From positions 682,001 through 746,000 of the forward strand of contig VNKQ01000018.1 of NCBI GenBank assembly GCA_016508695.1: DNA of 64,000 bases. The letters are read 5' to 3'. Shown here piece by piece: positions 1 to 11,230 of the stretch. Position 1 is the stretch's first letter. Each line of letters starts with the position of its first letter. The notes below the pieces were generated by a model. That model did no database searches. It was given only the letters and a program-made list of their open reading frames with translations, and was not told the origin of the DNA. A program made the translations under genes and the position numbers. Origin of the DNA: Hyphodiscus hymeniophilus. Its lineage: Eukaryota > Ascomycota > Leotiomycetes > Helotiales > Hyphodiscaceae.

Positions 1-549
1 TCTGACACGGCATGCCGCATGGATTGTGAAGTCAGCCTTCTCCCGTCGAACAATCAATTCGCAGGACTTCTGATAAGCCCGCTTAACTACTGTGGTCATA
101 GAGTAATGCCGAGTCCTGACGGTTCGATATTTGTCATCCTTCTGCTCGGCTAGTATGTCTATATATCAAAGGATAGGTGCGGATGGTTTTCCAGTTTTCA
201 AATTCGGAGAAGCTTAAGCCTGAGCTACTGTGCCTGTTCCTGCCTCTGCTTAGCGATATTCTCTTCCCTCAATCCTCTTAACACTATGCTCGCCTAGTGT
301 GAGGTGTGAAAGTCTTTCATCTTTCAGGAATCTTTGCTATGCTCTTTTTCAATCAAAACCTGCCCCGTATTTTCAAAGACAGGACGTCTTCTCTCTACGC
401 TCTCATCTCTATCTCTGAGGCTTGTTCCCATCTCATTCAGCCTCTCAATACCAACAAATACCTCTGTCAAAGACTCCTCTGAAGGTTAGATAATCCTGAC
501 CCCTCAACTGTGGAAATCGGACTAATCGTATTTGAATGAAAGCTGCACG
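1..549. other. 5' intergenic, upstream of the SDR-hemerythrin gene
   Basis: No supported coding sequence. It contains pyrimidine-rich stretches at roughly 230-470, typical of fungal promoters and 5' UTRs, ahead of the start at 550. Short ORFs here overlap on both strands and lack protein-like composition. Confidence 0.4.
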
Positions 550-3022
550 ATGTCACTTCCCACCGCTGGAGAGCCACTTGGCGACGTTTTGGTGTAAGTG
601 GGGGTGTACCAGAGGCCGACCCAGAACTTCTCCTATTCAGACCATCTTCTTCATCATTACAAAGTTCCCTACTATTTCGACCCCAAGAGCACTTATTTCG
701 TACCCAAAGCAGTGGACAGAATACTGATTCGCCGATCATTTACAGCGTTGGTGGGTGCGGCTTCTTAGGTCACCACGTGGTGAGAGAATTACTTGCTGAT
801 TCCTCATGCTCTTCTATCTCGGTCATGAGTCGCTCTCCTTTCAAAACCCGATATGGCGGAGTGAAATATTACATGTACGTGACACCACGATTACTTTTCC
901 TTGCGGCCATTTTTGGAAATTTTGACCTGGCTCTTGTTGATCCACGACCTTCTGACGTTGAGCCTCCCTACAAGGGGCCGAAGTTCAAACTAACATCGCC
1001 TTAGAGGCGACATTACAAAATCTTCTCATGTTGATCATGTGGTTTCACAGGTCAAACCGAATGTCATATTCAACACTGCATCTCCGCATGCATATGGTCA
1101 GTATTATTAAAACTGCGACTCATTATTCTCAAATTAGCACTTCAATGTTTCGAATTGCGTTCGTCTTACTAGTGGAGTATAAGTCTTATAAAATAGCGCT
1201 GACCCTGAAGTAGTTGACCATGAGCATGCCCCTGAGTATTTCACCATCAACATCGACGGAAACCAGAACCTTCTCGTCGCCGCTGCAGCTGTGGGCACCG
1301 TGAAAGCCTATGTATATACATCTTCTGCTCCAATCATTGCTGGATCTGGCGGTTCTTACGATCATGCAGATGAAAGCCACCCGACCCTGGCAGTGATCCA
1401 AAAAGGCGATCCGTATCATGTAGCGAAAGCTCTCGGAGACGAACTTGTCCTCAGGGCAAACCGCAAGCATGGTATCCGTACCGCTTGTATTCGGCCTACT
1501 GCTCAGTATGGAGATGGAGATGAGCAGATGATCATTCCAACTCTAGACGTCTACAAGAATGGCCAAACCAGATTCTGGATGGGCTATAACGACATCGATA
1601 TGGACGTTGTTTATGTCGGTCACGTGGCTAGAGCAGAGCTCCTTTGTGCACATGCCCTTCTTGATGGGATTGTCAACTCAGATGCTGCTAAAGTTGACGG
1701 AGAAGCGTTCAATATCACTGATGATGAGCCGTGCCCTCCTTGGTCATTCTTTCGAATGTATTGGATAGCAGCTGGGGACAAAACCCCATTAAGCAGCATC
1801 TGGATGTTCCCACCTTGGTTTGCTCTGTGGCTAGCCATGATTGCCGAATTCTTTGCATGGGCCACCAGCTGGGGTAAGAAACGTCCTTCAACTATGAAGA
1901 AAGAGCAAATCGAGTTTGCTCTTTACACCCGGACGTATGACATCACGAAGGCAAGAGAGCGGTTAGGATTCAAGCCTTGGGTCGATCAGCCCTACCAAAC
2001 CCGGCAAGCCGCTATCCAGGGCTCTGTCGACCTCTACCTGAGCACGGAGAACCATGGTCCGCTTTTCCCACGGAAACCTTCAATATGGGCAGAGAGACCC
2101 TTCAATCTCATTAAGAACACTGGCGCTAAAAACAAATCCGATTTGCGTGAGAGCCATTACTGTGTTAAGAATGCACGAGATATGAGTAACACACACAACA
2201 CCATGTTCCGTGCTCTTAACGCCATTTACGCACATGCAACCAAAGTTGAGCCTGGAACCCAAGACGCTTCTGACCTGCTTTCTTATTGCCAGGTAACATA
2301 CACCTTCATTCATCTACACCACCTCATGGAAGAAGGAATCTACTTCCCAGAGATCGAGAAGGCTGCTGGAATCCCCGGTCTCTTCGACTTCAGCATTGAG
2401 CAGCACCGGCAATTGGATGACAGCATTGAGGAGTTCCGAAAATACGTGGAAGGAACACGCAAAGAACTCTACAGTGGAGAGAGGCTCCGGTCCATAATTG
2501 ACTCGTGGGCACCAGTGTTCGAGGAGCACATGCATACCGAAATTAAGACTATTCTCCACCTCCATGACAAGATCGATTCCGAGAAGTTAAAAGAAATCTA
2601 TCATAGAATGCAGGCCGCAGCTGAGAAGGATAGCGATATCTTCAAGTAAGCCCTTTTCTTTCTTCGTTTAAAGCAACCGACTAACATTTCGTAGGATTGC
2701 TCCGTTTGTGTTTGGCAATCAAGATAAGAGTTTCTACCTTGATGGGGAGAATGTCAAATTTCCCCGCGTCTCCCTCTCATCTTTTGTGGTCGTCGACCAG
2801 ATCCTTGCTCGTCGCCACGCCAATCTCTGGCGATTCAATCCGAGCACCATTTACGGGACACCACGCAAGTCGCTCATCCACCCAGGCTCTGCCAAGTCCT
2901 CCAATAGTTTTCTTATTGCGGTTGCTTTCAAAAGATTTTTGCCCATTTTGTTAACAACTTTTTCCGTACTCTTTGCCTACTTGTCTACTTCTAGGTACCA
3001 TCTGATTGGTAGTGCTCTTTAA
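550..3022 (+). CDS. SDR (3-beta-HSD/C-4 decarboxylase-like) fused to a hemerythrin-like domain
   Basis: Exons 550-593, 746-874, 1005-1096, 1214-2645 and 2695-3022 join in phase (675 codons). The N-terminal half is an extended SDR of the 3-beta-hydroxysteroid dehydrogenase type: Rossmann motif VGGCGFLGHH near residue 16, GDIT, NTASP, YTSS and the catalytic YHVAK (YxxxK). The family oxidises or decarboxylates sterol-like substrates with NAD(P). The usual SDR end (GSVDLYL) is not followed by a stop. After a linker of about 45 residues the ORF runs into a hemerythrin-like four-helix domain (about residues 400-560) with NTHNTM, HLHHLMEE, EQHRQ and EEHMHTE as metal-ligand candidates. A terminal exon then encodes the FP...WRF.P...G.PR box that also ends the stand-alone hemerythrin at 62294-63186. 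An alternative third intron (1101-1196) also stays in phase and gives 681 residues. The fusion is seen in the sequence. Its function, and whether one transcript spans it, are not known. Confidence 0.8.
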
Positions 3023-4366
3023 CCGATCCAACGTCTTTTTCTTGCGACTACCTGTACTTGTCTGCAACGAACTCCCCCTGTTCAGCTCTTGCAATGTGTC
3101 TATTTGAGTACATGATTGCAATGTACCTTCTGGAGATTAAGTGGGGTCGTTCATAGTTATCTAGAATCTAGGTTCATGTGTTCGCTACAGCTTTCTTGAT
3201 ACTTCCAATCACTCACAAACTTAGAAGATCCCAGTGAACGGTGTGAAGCAGAACTCTTTTATAAAGATTCCAAGTGTGCCAGAAGAGTCAGAAGTCGGCA
3301 TTCCGGCATATTATAAGCCTTCACTTCGGTCGGTTTGGCCCCTCCCTCCGAGTCCGTTGTCGACGTAGAATTCGGATATGTTGCCTGGTTTCGAATCAAC
3401 GTGAAATCCAAGAGTCGTATGTGAATGGTCTCCCACTCTCAATTTTCAATCCCGAGACACCAATCTTGAACCTTGCTCCTATGACTCCTCTGTCAACTCA
3501 GTTCTTCTGTTGCATACCGTCGTGCCATGCGTAGGCTGCAAAGAACAAGTGTTGTTTTGCTTGCCAGCCACTGCCTCTATCGACAATGAACCATCGCTTG
3601 AACATTTCGCTGAACGTTGATCCTAGGCCTCGGTCGTCCTTCAACGAGAGCGAAAAACCCCAGGAACCCCCGGACCCCGGGAGACGCGGGTGAATAAGCA
3701 TGCGTGCAGATGAAAGGACGTCTCGGTTCGATCTATGGAGTCGCTTCTGTGTCGGGGAATTAGTACCTAATCCATTCACATTCCATGAGGAATGGATCAC
3801 CGCTGTTGGATTCAGGGGTCTTCGACGGCGTCGAGGAGGGTGTCTGATAGGCCTCAGCTGTTCCGGATTCCAACCTGATGGAACTTGGCAGCCATGCAAA
3901 TGGACCATACTATGAAAGTCATTTCGAGCCCCATTTGTCGTACCGTACACTTTGACTACCAAACTTGACCGTTGACTACATTGCCTTCTTGGCTCCTAGG
4001 GCGCTAGTCCAATTTCCAGATTGGGGTAATGCCATAATGGTAACCGAACAGCCACTGTTCCGTTTGACCAATGAAGGATAATTTTGGATTATGTAAGAGG
4101 TCGCAGGAGACGGGAGCTTGGACAAGGGTTCTAGCTCAAAGCTTACATACGTCTTGCTTGTCCAATCGCCAGCCGTGTCGAAGAATTGATTGGTACATTT
4201 GTTTATTAGGAAAGATCTCTGCGAGAGCATCATATCTAGACCCGCACTTTGAGTCATCACACCACGGCCTACTGAAGATAACAGAGAAGACATCATTTAA
4301 GTGACTAGATTTCTACTGTCAGGATGGCAAACCAAAAAATAACTCTGCGCAATTATCTAAGCAGAC
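3023..4366. other. Intergenic, no supported gene
   Basis: A 1.3 kb gap between the SDR-hemerythrin gene and the bZIP gene. The longest ORF (3498-3962, minus, 154 codons) is Arg/Pro-rich with no recognisable motif and no splice partners. I see no structural element. Confidence 0.4.
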
Positions 4367-5010
4367 ATGGAATTCTACGATTTACAATTGCCTCCCACTC
4401 CAAATGAGAGTTTTAGCTCTGAGTTGCTGAGCTTCGAGAACGATGTGGACGTGACACAATGGGATTACTATACTTGGACAGTAAGTACTTGCTAGATTGT
4501 ACACACTCGCGGGGAAGCTCGCTGACAAGCTATCAGGCACATGATGACATGGTCGCTGTCCCGGCCTCAGATTGGTCCTCTAAAGGCAGTGAGGCGCTAC
4601 GGCAAAATAGTTATTTGATGGAGAGCGAGAGGTCGACTAAGGTAGACACTGTCATGTCAAGTTTGACCGATGACCAAGGAATCTCAATTCCATGTGAAAG
4701 AGACCCGACAGTGAACCGAATTCATGTAAGCCGTGCTCAAGACCGTCACAGAAACGATGTGGCCTCCCAACAGCTCTAATGAAAAGTTTGATAGCGCCGT
4801 CGAACCCAGAACAGAAACTCCCAGCGGATATACCGCCAGAGACGACTTGAAGAAAGAAGAATCTTTGAGGCCAGAGCTATAGCTGCTGAAGTTGAATCAC
4901 GGCAACTAGGCGTGCTTTTGGGAGAGCTTCAATCAATTGTTGCTTCACTCAAACATAGACTCCAGCAATTGGAGGACGAGAATATTGCTCTCCGGATTAG
5001 CACCATTTGA
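4367..5010 (+). CDS. Compact bZIP transcription factor
   Basis: Three exons, 4367-4480, 4537-4725 and 4795-5010, join in phase to 172 residues. Donors are GTAAGT and GTAAGC, and the branch-like CTGAC and CTAAT lie before the acceptors. The first 100 residues are acidic and Ser-rich (MEFYDLQLPPTPNESF), which could be an activation region. Exon 3 opens with a basic region RRRTQNRNSQRIYRQRR that matches the Yap/Pap1-type bZIP core NRxxQRxxRxRR. One position usually held by Ala is Ile. A short heptad region follows (LGVLLGELQSIVASLKHRLQQLEDEN), and the protein ends soon after. It would bind DNA as a dimer in the nucleus. The target genes are unknown. The Cys-rich domains of Yap1-type redox regulators are absent. 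Confidence 0.7.
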
Positions 5011-5345
5011 TGCCTGCAGAAATTGTGAATGACATTGTCTGAACTTCGTATCTGTAGGGGATTAACATGTTAGGTTAACATTCGTAGAATTAATTTGACT
5101 GGACATTTGGCAGTCCAAAAAAACAGATTGCTCATGTCCAGAATACGGGTACACCACCAACACTTGGTTGCTGTGTGAGAGAGCCTTGCGTGAGGCTGTG
5201 CAAGCCACGTCCTGGGAGGTTGAAACGAGGTCGGAATTGTAACATTAACGTTCTTTTCCTAAGCACTTAGTTGCCATCCTACGCTTTCTCTTCAACATGG
5301 TCGGGTGTTGCGCAGAATATACAAATTCTCAGTTGGAAAGCAAGC
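5011..5345. other. Intergenic
   Basis: Short gap between the bZIP gene and the membrane-protein gene. No gene or clear motif seen. It probably holds the downstream promoter. Confidence 0.35.
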
Positions 5346-6567
5346 ATGGCGACAAGCTACTCCGAGCCAGCTGCCTTGCCTCGCCCAAGGCAGGCACATC
5401 CAGCCTCCGAAATGGTTCATGCCTCATTCAGCCCCAGTCCTCCCTCAAGATCCAGAATATACTATCCACCACAGAATGTCACTCGTCCTGAGAATTCTGG
5501 AGTAACTTCCAGATCGTGGGCGCCGGATCCTCACGAGCCCCAAACGCGAGAGATCTCGCGGCGTTAGTCACGGGGACTGGAAATCAATTTGAGTATGTGT
5601 AATACAATCCTTGGAGTGGCGGGACTGGCTTCAGCTCTGTGTTTTGGAGTCGTCACAGTCGCTCAGAGCAACATAGCAAATGAGGAAGCAAAACGAGCGA
5701 ACGATATCGCAGAGAAATCGCTGCTGATGAGCGGACTCTCGATATGTCTTCAGTTCCCTGACTCCACTGTAAGCACCAATTGCTTGAAGCGGTAACATTA
5801 CACTGATGTATCTTAGGTTCTTGAAAATTCTGCTTGGTGCCAAAAAGTCATCAGTTTTAACTTCGACATCGTTTGGGAACATTTCGTGGAGGGAAATACA
5901 ACCTCGACTCCAACCACGGTGATTACAAAAACATCCGTGCCAGCTCCTTTGGCGGGCGGCACTGCAATATTTTCGAGAACACCCAGTGCAAGCATCGTTC
6001 AGGAAATGACCATTGCCTTCGACACTACCAGCTCGATCGACAATTCTCGCACATGTGATTCTTCTTCCGATGGTTTTCGAAATATGATCGCAGCCCCTGC
6101 AACGTCAACCATTGAATCACCGGGTCCTGGGTCTCCTTGTTTGGCAACTCTATGCCCAGGGTGGCAGGTCTCTAAATCGATGAAAGCAAATACTTCCGAG
6201 CTTGTTGGCCCTATCATAAGCTTCCTGCTACCTGCTATTGCATTTAGTAAGTATTCCAACCTTCCAACGATGCTGAACCACCTGACATTGAGTAGTTTCA
6301 ACGCTTTCACGACGTCGAAAACTCGCGTTCGTTCAGAAATGCCAAAATTTTTACTTGAAAGGCCACTTGCAGGTCGTCTCCCAGAGCTTGGCACACTTCT
6401 CCATGATGGCGGCCATGCTTTCTGTTGCATACAATACAATGATTTGGTTGTCAACGTGTATTGCATTTGCAAGTCCAATGTTTATCGTGCGGTTTTTTTC
6501 CACCCACGTGGTATATCAGTCTCTTGATCTTTTTCACAACGAACGACTTAATCAAAACATCCAGTGA
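5346..6567 (+). CDS. Multi-exon hypothetical membrane protein
   Basis: Model: exons 5346-5562, 5617-5768, 5817-6246 and 6296-6567, 356 residues, all junctions in phase. The N-terminal 70 residues are Pro/Ser-rich and cytosolic-looking. A hydrophobic segment follows (LAGLASALCFGVVTVAQ), then a long Ser/Thr-rich stretch with cysteines (CLATLCPGW). A second hydrophobic segment (VGPIISFLLPAIAFSI) leads into a basic SRRRK turn and a terminal hydrophobic hairpin (MMAAMLSVAYNTMIWLSTCIAF...). I do not recognise a characterised family. The pattern of a membrane segment followed by a basic motif resembles multi-exon integral membrane proteins common in filamentous ascomycetes, but that is an impression. 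The first intron (5563-5616, GTTAGT donor) is the least certain; a shorter form starting at 5595 is possible. Confidence 0.5.
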
Positions 6568-7703
6568 ATTGGAAATCCTGGCCTTCGTCCATGATCAATA
6601 TCCCAACAATGTCTAATATGGACGCGCAGAAATGACAATCATTAAGAGGTCTGAGGAAAGCTCGAATCAAATTCTTCCATCACGGTAAACACTCCTAGGG
6701 CGTCATTGTGAAGGAATTATGAAACTCTACATTGCTCATTGCTTTGAATAGTCCACATCTTGTATATCAATATGCAAAGACTGTTCCATCATTCAGGGAT
6801 ATGATCTGAAGCCCATGGTCCGCCACCATGTAGCACTCGCCTACCTAAGCAAAGCTGAGGCATATATCCAAAGCAGGCATCACTATTAACCCTTACCCTT
6901 TTCACCCCACTTAGGCTGTCCTGCAACATTATCATTCTCTAAACGCTAAGCGCTTTCTCTGATTGAACTTTCCAGAGATCCTTATTTCATTGATGAAACA
7001 CCTTGTTCCCGATGTCTGGCACTGACCACCATCTACGGTCCCGTGAACTCATATCTTACAGCAAATTCCTATCCCACAATTGCAAAGCCACAATGCAGTT
7101 TCAGGTCGGATATGCTGTGAGCAGGAGTGGAGTACAATGGAGCTTCCGTGATCAACGAGGATTGGTACCGACGTCTGATGATGTGTTTCCACATCAATGT
7201 AGAGGGAAAGAAAATTCTCACTGCCTACATCCAATACACGACTATTGCTCTTATGAATAAGCTTGAAAGGAAAGTTTTCTCTGTCCCAAGAAAAGCCAGA
7301 ACCAATATGGTTGTTAAGGGTGAAACGAATGATCTGAAGCCACCAATTGCAAGGCTACGATCTCAGAGAGCCCTAATGCTTGATCTTGGAACTGCAGTAA
7401 TGTGAGAGCAGATTGGTGCTGCAACACATCAATTATCAGAAAATGCGTTCCTGCAGGGTGCTTGACAGAGAGAATGAGATCTTGGAACTATGAAAGAGAG
7501 GAGAATGTATGGCGAGTAATCATATGGGCTTCCAATACATAACCACAGGATTATGGCATGATAGGCAAGGGAGATAGAGACCAAAAAGGGAAGTTCGTCA
7601 ACAACTCAGACACGCAATGAGAGGAATAAGAGGATGTAGAGGATGAACTCTTTTGTTGCTAAGTACTTCCGAGGTAGCTTGCCCAACGGCCTCCAATAGA
7701 TGT
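6568..7703. other. Intergenic; two short overlapping ORFs only
   Basis: Gap of 1.1 kb. Two ORFs overlap in different frames (about 7012-7260 and 7127-7405); neither has recognisable motifs, and at most one could be real. I make no gene call. Confidence 0.3.
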
Positions 7704-9458
7704 TTATGGGGTCGCCAGCCTCGCAGCCTTGAACCTGCTCATCTTTCTGGGACCGCCCTCTTCTTCCGTCAAAGGCACGATCTCACTCTCCTCTTCCTTC
7801 ATAAACCCGCCCTGTCGTTGGATCATTCGGTTACGTATGCGATGATATTCGGTAGCGACCTCTTGCTGCAGCAGTTGTGAATCTAGATCATCGGGTTCGG
7901 TGACAGGGGTATCGAGAGGAACATCGCGTTCGACGACTTGAGGTGCAAGAGTTTTGCCCTCTGGACCGGATGGTACAGTTTGTGGATTATCGAAGGCTGG
8001 AGAAAATGGAATGGAATGGGAGAAAGCCTTTGGAGTGGAAGATTTCGCAGGAAACAAAGGTAGTGATGGGCCGGTCTGTCGGGTTGTTGAGGTTGACAGA
8101 GGACCGTTAACGACGGCGCCTGGAGTAGCTCGAGCAGATTTGAAGCGAGACTGCCTCTTCTGAGGCTCCGGGGATGGCTGCACAGGTGCACTCCGCTCAA
8201 TTATGTCGCCAACCGGCGCAATTTTGTGCTCAATAGAGATTGGACTTGGAGCTGGCACAGGGTTGGGGGAAATATCGAGTTCTTCTGAAAACCGCACAGA
8301 CTTCTTAGATGCAGGTATATCGGCCTTCGCAGGTGAATCATTCCCATCCTTCTCTGCGTTGTCGATCCCATTCTCTTGTCGATTGATGGTGACCCTTCCG
8401 ATACCTTCTCGAACGACATCTATATCACTGGCTTTCTTTCCGACATTCTCCATCATCCTAACGCCCAACCGTTCCTCAAGCTCAATCATACGCTGGCGTA
8501 ACTCATCGTCCACCACTTTTCCTGTTGATCGACCGTATGCATCTTCGTCATCGGTATCGTCTGTGTAATCTTCGTCCTCCCAATCACTGCCATCTTCAAG
8601 ATTCAGCTCTGCCACTACTGCGCCAACTTCTGACATCCCGTATTGTAGCATCTCTCTGCGAAGAGCCGCGTCTTCTGGGGTTTCATCGGTGGGTATGACA
8701 GGTGGTTCGGAGGGGTTGACTTCGGATTGCTTGGCCATATTCATTATGTCTTCTAGACGTTTCGCTGTTCTGGATTTCTCAGGCTCGGGTCCTGGCTTGG
8801 TATCCTCAGCAAACAGTACACTCTTTGCTTGCTTCGCAGGTTTAGTCTGGGATCTTGAACTGCTCTCCACCAGTGGTAGTGCATCGGACGCAAGAGGAAT
8901 GTTGTCTGAGATTGTCGAAGTCGCAGGAAGTTCAACGCCAACCTTTTTTAGCACCTCTAATAGCTGCGGTTTCGCACTCCCAGCAGTCGAGGTAGAGCTC
9001 GAAATAACATTCCCCTCCTCATCCAACTCCTCCATTATCTCCGTCAATGGCAGGCCGTCCTCATTTCTGACCTCCGGCGTACTGATGATGCTTGCAGCAG
9101 CCAGCTTATTCTCCGCGGCCTCGAGTTGCTTCTTCACAGTCTTCACATTCTGCTCAACATAATCCATACGTCGATCCAACAGATTCACGACTTGTTTTGC
9201 ATCTCTCGTCTCTGAGCCTAAAATCTCTTCGATCTCTTTGCTGTTGACCAGTTCTCCCTCATATTCGCGTGCTAGAGCAACGAGCTGCTTGCGATCTGGT
9301 CTTTCTCTGGCGCCTAAGATCTCTTCTTTCAGACCTTCGTATTCCGCTTCCCAGGTTTGCCAGTGTCGGAGAGAAGCTTGGAGTTTGGAGATGTTTTCTT
9401 CGAGGAGCTGACGATGACGCTCTAGATCTAAAAAGCTGTCTCTTATTCGTTGGGTCAT
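7704..9458 (-). CDS. URI/Bud27-like unconventional prefoldin (DUF3835 type)
   Basis: Single-exon gene of 584 residues. The N-terminal 130 residues are a coiled-coil alpha-prefoldin-like region (IRDSFLDLERHRQLLEENI, then LLDRRMDYVEQNVKTVKKQL). A long, low-complexity acidic middle contains an Asp/Glu cluster (DGSDWEDEDYTDDTDDED). Two SRFK-A-R boxes occur, QSRFKSAR near the middle and MSRFKAARLATP at the very C-terminus; the second matches the C-terminal DUF3835 motif of fungal URI/Bud27 proteins. In yeast and animals URI/Bud27 is a prefoldin-like scaffold that binds RPB5 and helps assemble RNA polymerases. I assign the family from the N-terminal coiled coil plus the terminal box. The in-frame ATG at 9458 fits the coiled-coil start. 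Confidence 0.75.
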   Translation of the reverse strand: MTQRIRDSFLDLERHRQLLEENISKLQASLRHWQTWEAEYEGLKEEILGARERPDRKQLVALAREYEGELVNSKEIEEILGSETRDAKQVVNLLDRRMDYVEQNVKTVKKQLEAAENKLAAASIISTPEVRNEDGLPLTEIMEELDEEGNVISSSTSTAGSAKPQLLEVLKKVGVELPATSTISDNIPLASDALPLVESSSRSQTKPAKQAKSVLFAEDTKPGPEPEKSRTAKRLEDIMNMAKQSEVNPSEPPVIPTDETPEDAALRREMLQYGMSEVGAVVAELNLEDGSDWEDEDYTDDTDDEDAYGRSTGKVVDDELRQRMIELEERLGVRMMENVGKKASDIDVVREGIGRVTINRQENGIDNAEKDGNDSPAKADIPASKKSVRFSEELDISPNPVPAPSPISIEHKIAPVGDIIERSAPVQPSPEPQKRQSRFKSARATPGAVVNGPLSTSTTRQTGPSLPLFPAKSSTPKAFSHSIPFSPAFDNPQTVPSGPEGKTLAPQVVERDVPLDTPVTEPDDLDSQLLQQEVATEYHRIRNRMIQRQGGFMKEEESEIVPLTEEEGGPRKMSRFKAARLATP

Positions 9459-11041
9459 TTTTTCTGTGAGAGGAAGCGGGGTGGGGAAGGCCGAACATCA
9501 TGAGGAAAATCTCCAAGAGGAGGGCGGACCCGGATTAAATATTAGCCGGCCGACATCAAGTCGGTGCTAGATCAAATGAGGAACGACCCCAAACATCTCA
9601 AATGTTCCAGTCATTCGGTGCGACATGCAACAAAATCTTTGATCCTCCCAAATTGGTGGCGTGAGCTATATGAGATCGAAGTCCGGTGTCTACGTTATGA
9701 AGGAAACTGTTCTTCGTAACAGCCCTCGATTCAATTGCATTCTTTTCCTCACGGTTCCTCTTTTCCTCCGTTCTTCCAGAGCCAACTTTTCACACATCTG
9801 AAGAAGCACATCAAGCAGCCATCAGCTTTTTCTCTCCAACAGTTGGCGAGAGACAACGGGCTGATGAACTCATACCTATCCGCTCCGAAAGAAAACGCTA
9901 CTGGCGGAGTAGCAATGCTCAGGCTGTTTCCAAGAGCCTGATAGCAATTATGCAAACGACGAGCTTGAAACTAGGTACCTAGGTACGTACAAGTAATCCA
10001 GCTCAAGACAATGGACTATGTCTATAACACTCCTTCTTACTATCACTAAAACTCTGAGGTTGGTCAAGCTCTTCTAGACCGAACGGCTCCAGGACCCAAG
10101 CATTGTTGCAGCTCCACCTCCCCGCAGTCTTGGCGCTCCCCTTTTTGCGTTTCCTGGGTTGCGGCTCTTGGGCGAAATCGAATTTCTGGCGTGCCCTGCT
10201 GACCTCGCACGCAACCCACATGCATGAAATCTTCACCTCTCCAAGGCCCACTATCAGAAGCCAGCACAGCATAAGAAGACCCCCCTTCTGGCGAGCCTGC
10301 AAGTTGCAGACATCTTTTGCCAAAAATTGGCTCTTCCGGGATTCTGTAGTGATGCTGGGTCGAGAACCTGTTCAGGCCGAGGACGAAGCAAAATGATGCA
10401 TCGGCGATTCAGCTGTGAGGAGAGAGATTCTTTTAGCAGCAAGTAAAGGCCACTATTCGTGCCAGTGAAGATGGCAAAGCTGCAGCTAGCATCGTCAAGG
10501 GCTTTGGTGGCCACTGGTCTGTTGTTATGCCATGACCTTACCGGACTAGTATCAAGCATTGTCTTAAAGGCCTTGACAAGGAGCAGATCCTAGCATTGTT
10601 TCCCTGCATAAAAATGCCGGCAGCTAGCCAGAGCTGTTCTTGATTCTAAAGGCCATTGACGAGATCCTTCCTGAGGCTTACAGCCATTGTTTCGACAGAC
10701 GAGAATGTATGTTGATCTAGTCATGACAGCTAGCCCTGCGCCGTTTTCATACTGCGACTACGGGAATGGTAAGAAGGTTCCAGCCTAAGAAGGAGCCTGA
10801 GAAAGTGGAGGTACTAGAAGCAGTTCCTTTCGTACTGCTACAGGGTCGTGCACGGCAGCGGCCACGCACCCACGGTAGACTAGAGCCAGCAGACGCCCGC
10901 GGATTCAGTCAAGTTGACCGAAAAGCAGGCTAGAGCGTAGGATGGAATTATTGAAGGTATTCGGACCCAAGGCCAGGAGGCGTTACAAGAGAGCTTGTCA
11001 GTCTTCTGTATGAGCATTGTCTGCCAGGAGTTTGGCCGTAG
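9459..11041. other. Gene-poor stretch
   Basis: No intact gene. Short ORFs on both strands (about 10003-10560) carry no motif I can name and are broken by stops in every frame. CTAG-containing words recur (for example around 9970-9990, 10620 and 10730), as in decayed repeat DNA, but I cannot define element ends. Confidence 0.3.
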
Positions 11042-11230
11042 CTAATACAGCTGGCCCTTGCTAAGCTTTTGCTCGATGCATAGCGTAAAGCCTTTTACCA
11101 GAAAGTGGAAGAGCCTGGCAATTGGGAAATATATCAAGTGAGCGTACAGAGCATACATGGCCTTCGTAGGTCCCGCAGGATCGAAATCTTGATCATGACC
11201 ACCAGCAAGCTGCCAGAGTCCAGTAATCAC
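11042..11230 (-). pseudogene. Relic of an aldo/keto reductase gene
   Basis: On the minus strand a short ORF begins with ITGLWQLAGGHDQDFDPAG and then TKAMYAL. This resembles the N-terminal strand and loop of fungal aldo/keto reductases (a LWQ-aGGH signature followed by an A-M helix). Neither the expected GFxTFDxADHYG segment nor the catalytic Tyr, Lys and His regions follow, and upstream the frame breaks immediately. I read it as a decayed gene fragment. The similarity is short and remembered rather than computed, so it may be chance. Confidence 0.35.

Noticed and set aside
2080..2200. Separate start for an independent hemerythrin gene inside the fusion
   Set aside because: The only nearby ATG (about 2181) lies inside the first conserved helix, and no stop or terminator separates it from the SDR frame.
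3498..3962. Minus-strand ORF of 154 codons in the gap after the first gene
   Set aside because: Arg/Pro-rich composition, no motif, no splice partners and no matching context; likely chance.
8203..9162. Plus-strand ORFs inside the URI/Bud27-like gene (121 and 157 codons)
   Set aside because: They are antisense shadows of the low-complexity Ser/Asp/Glu-rich coding strand.
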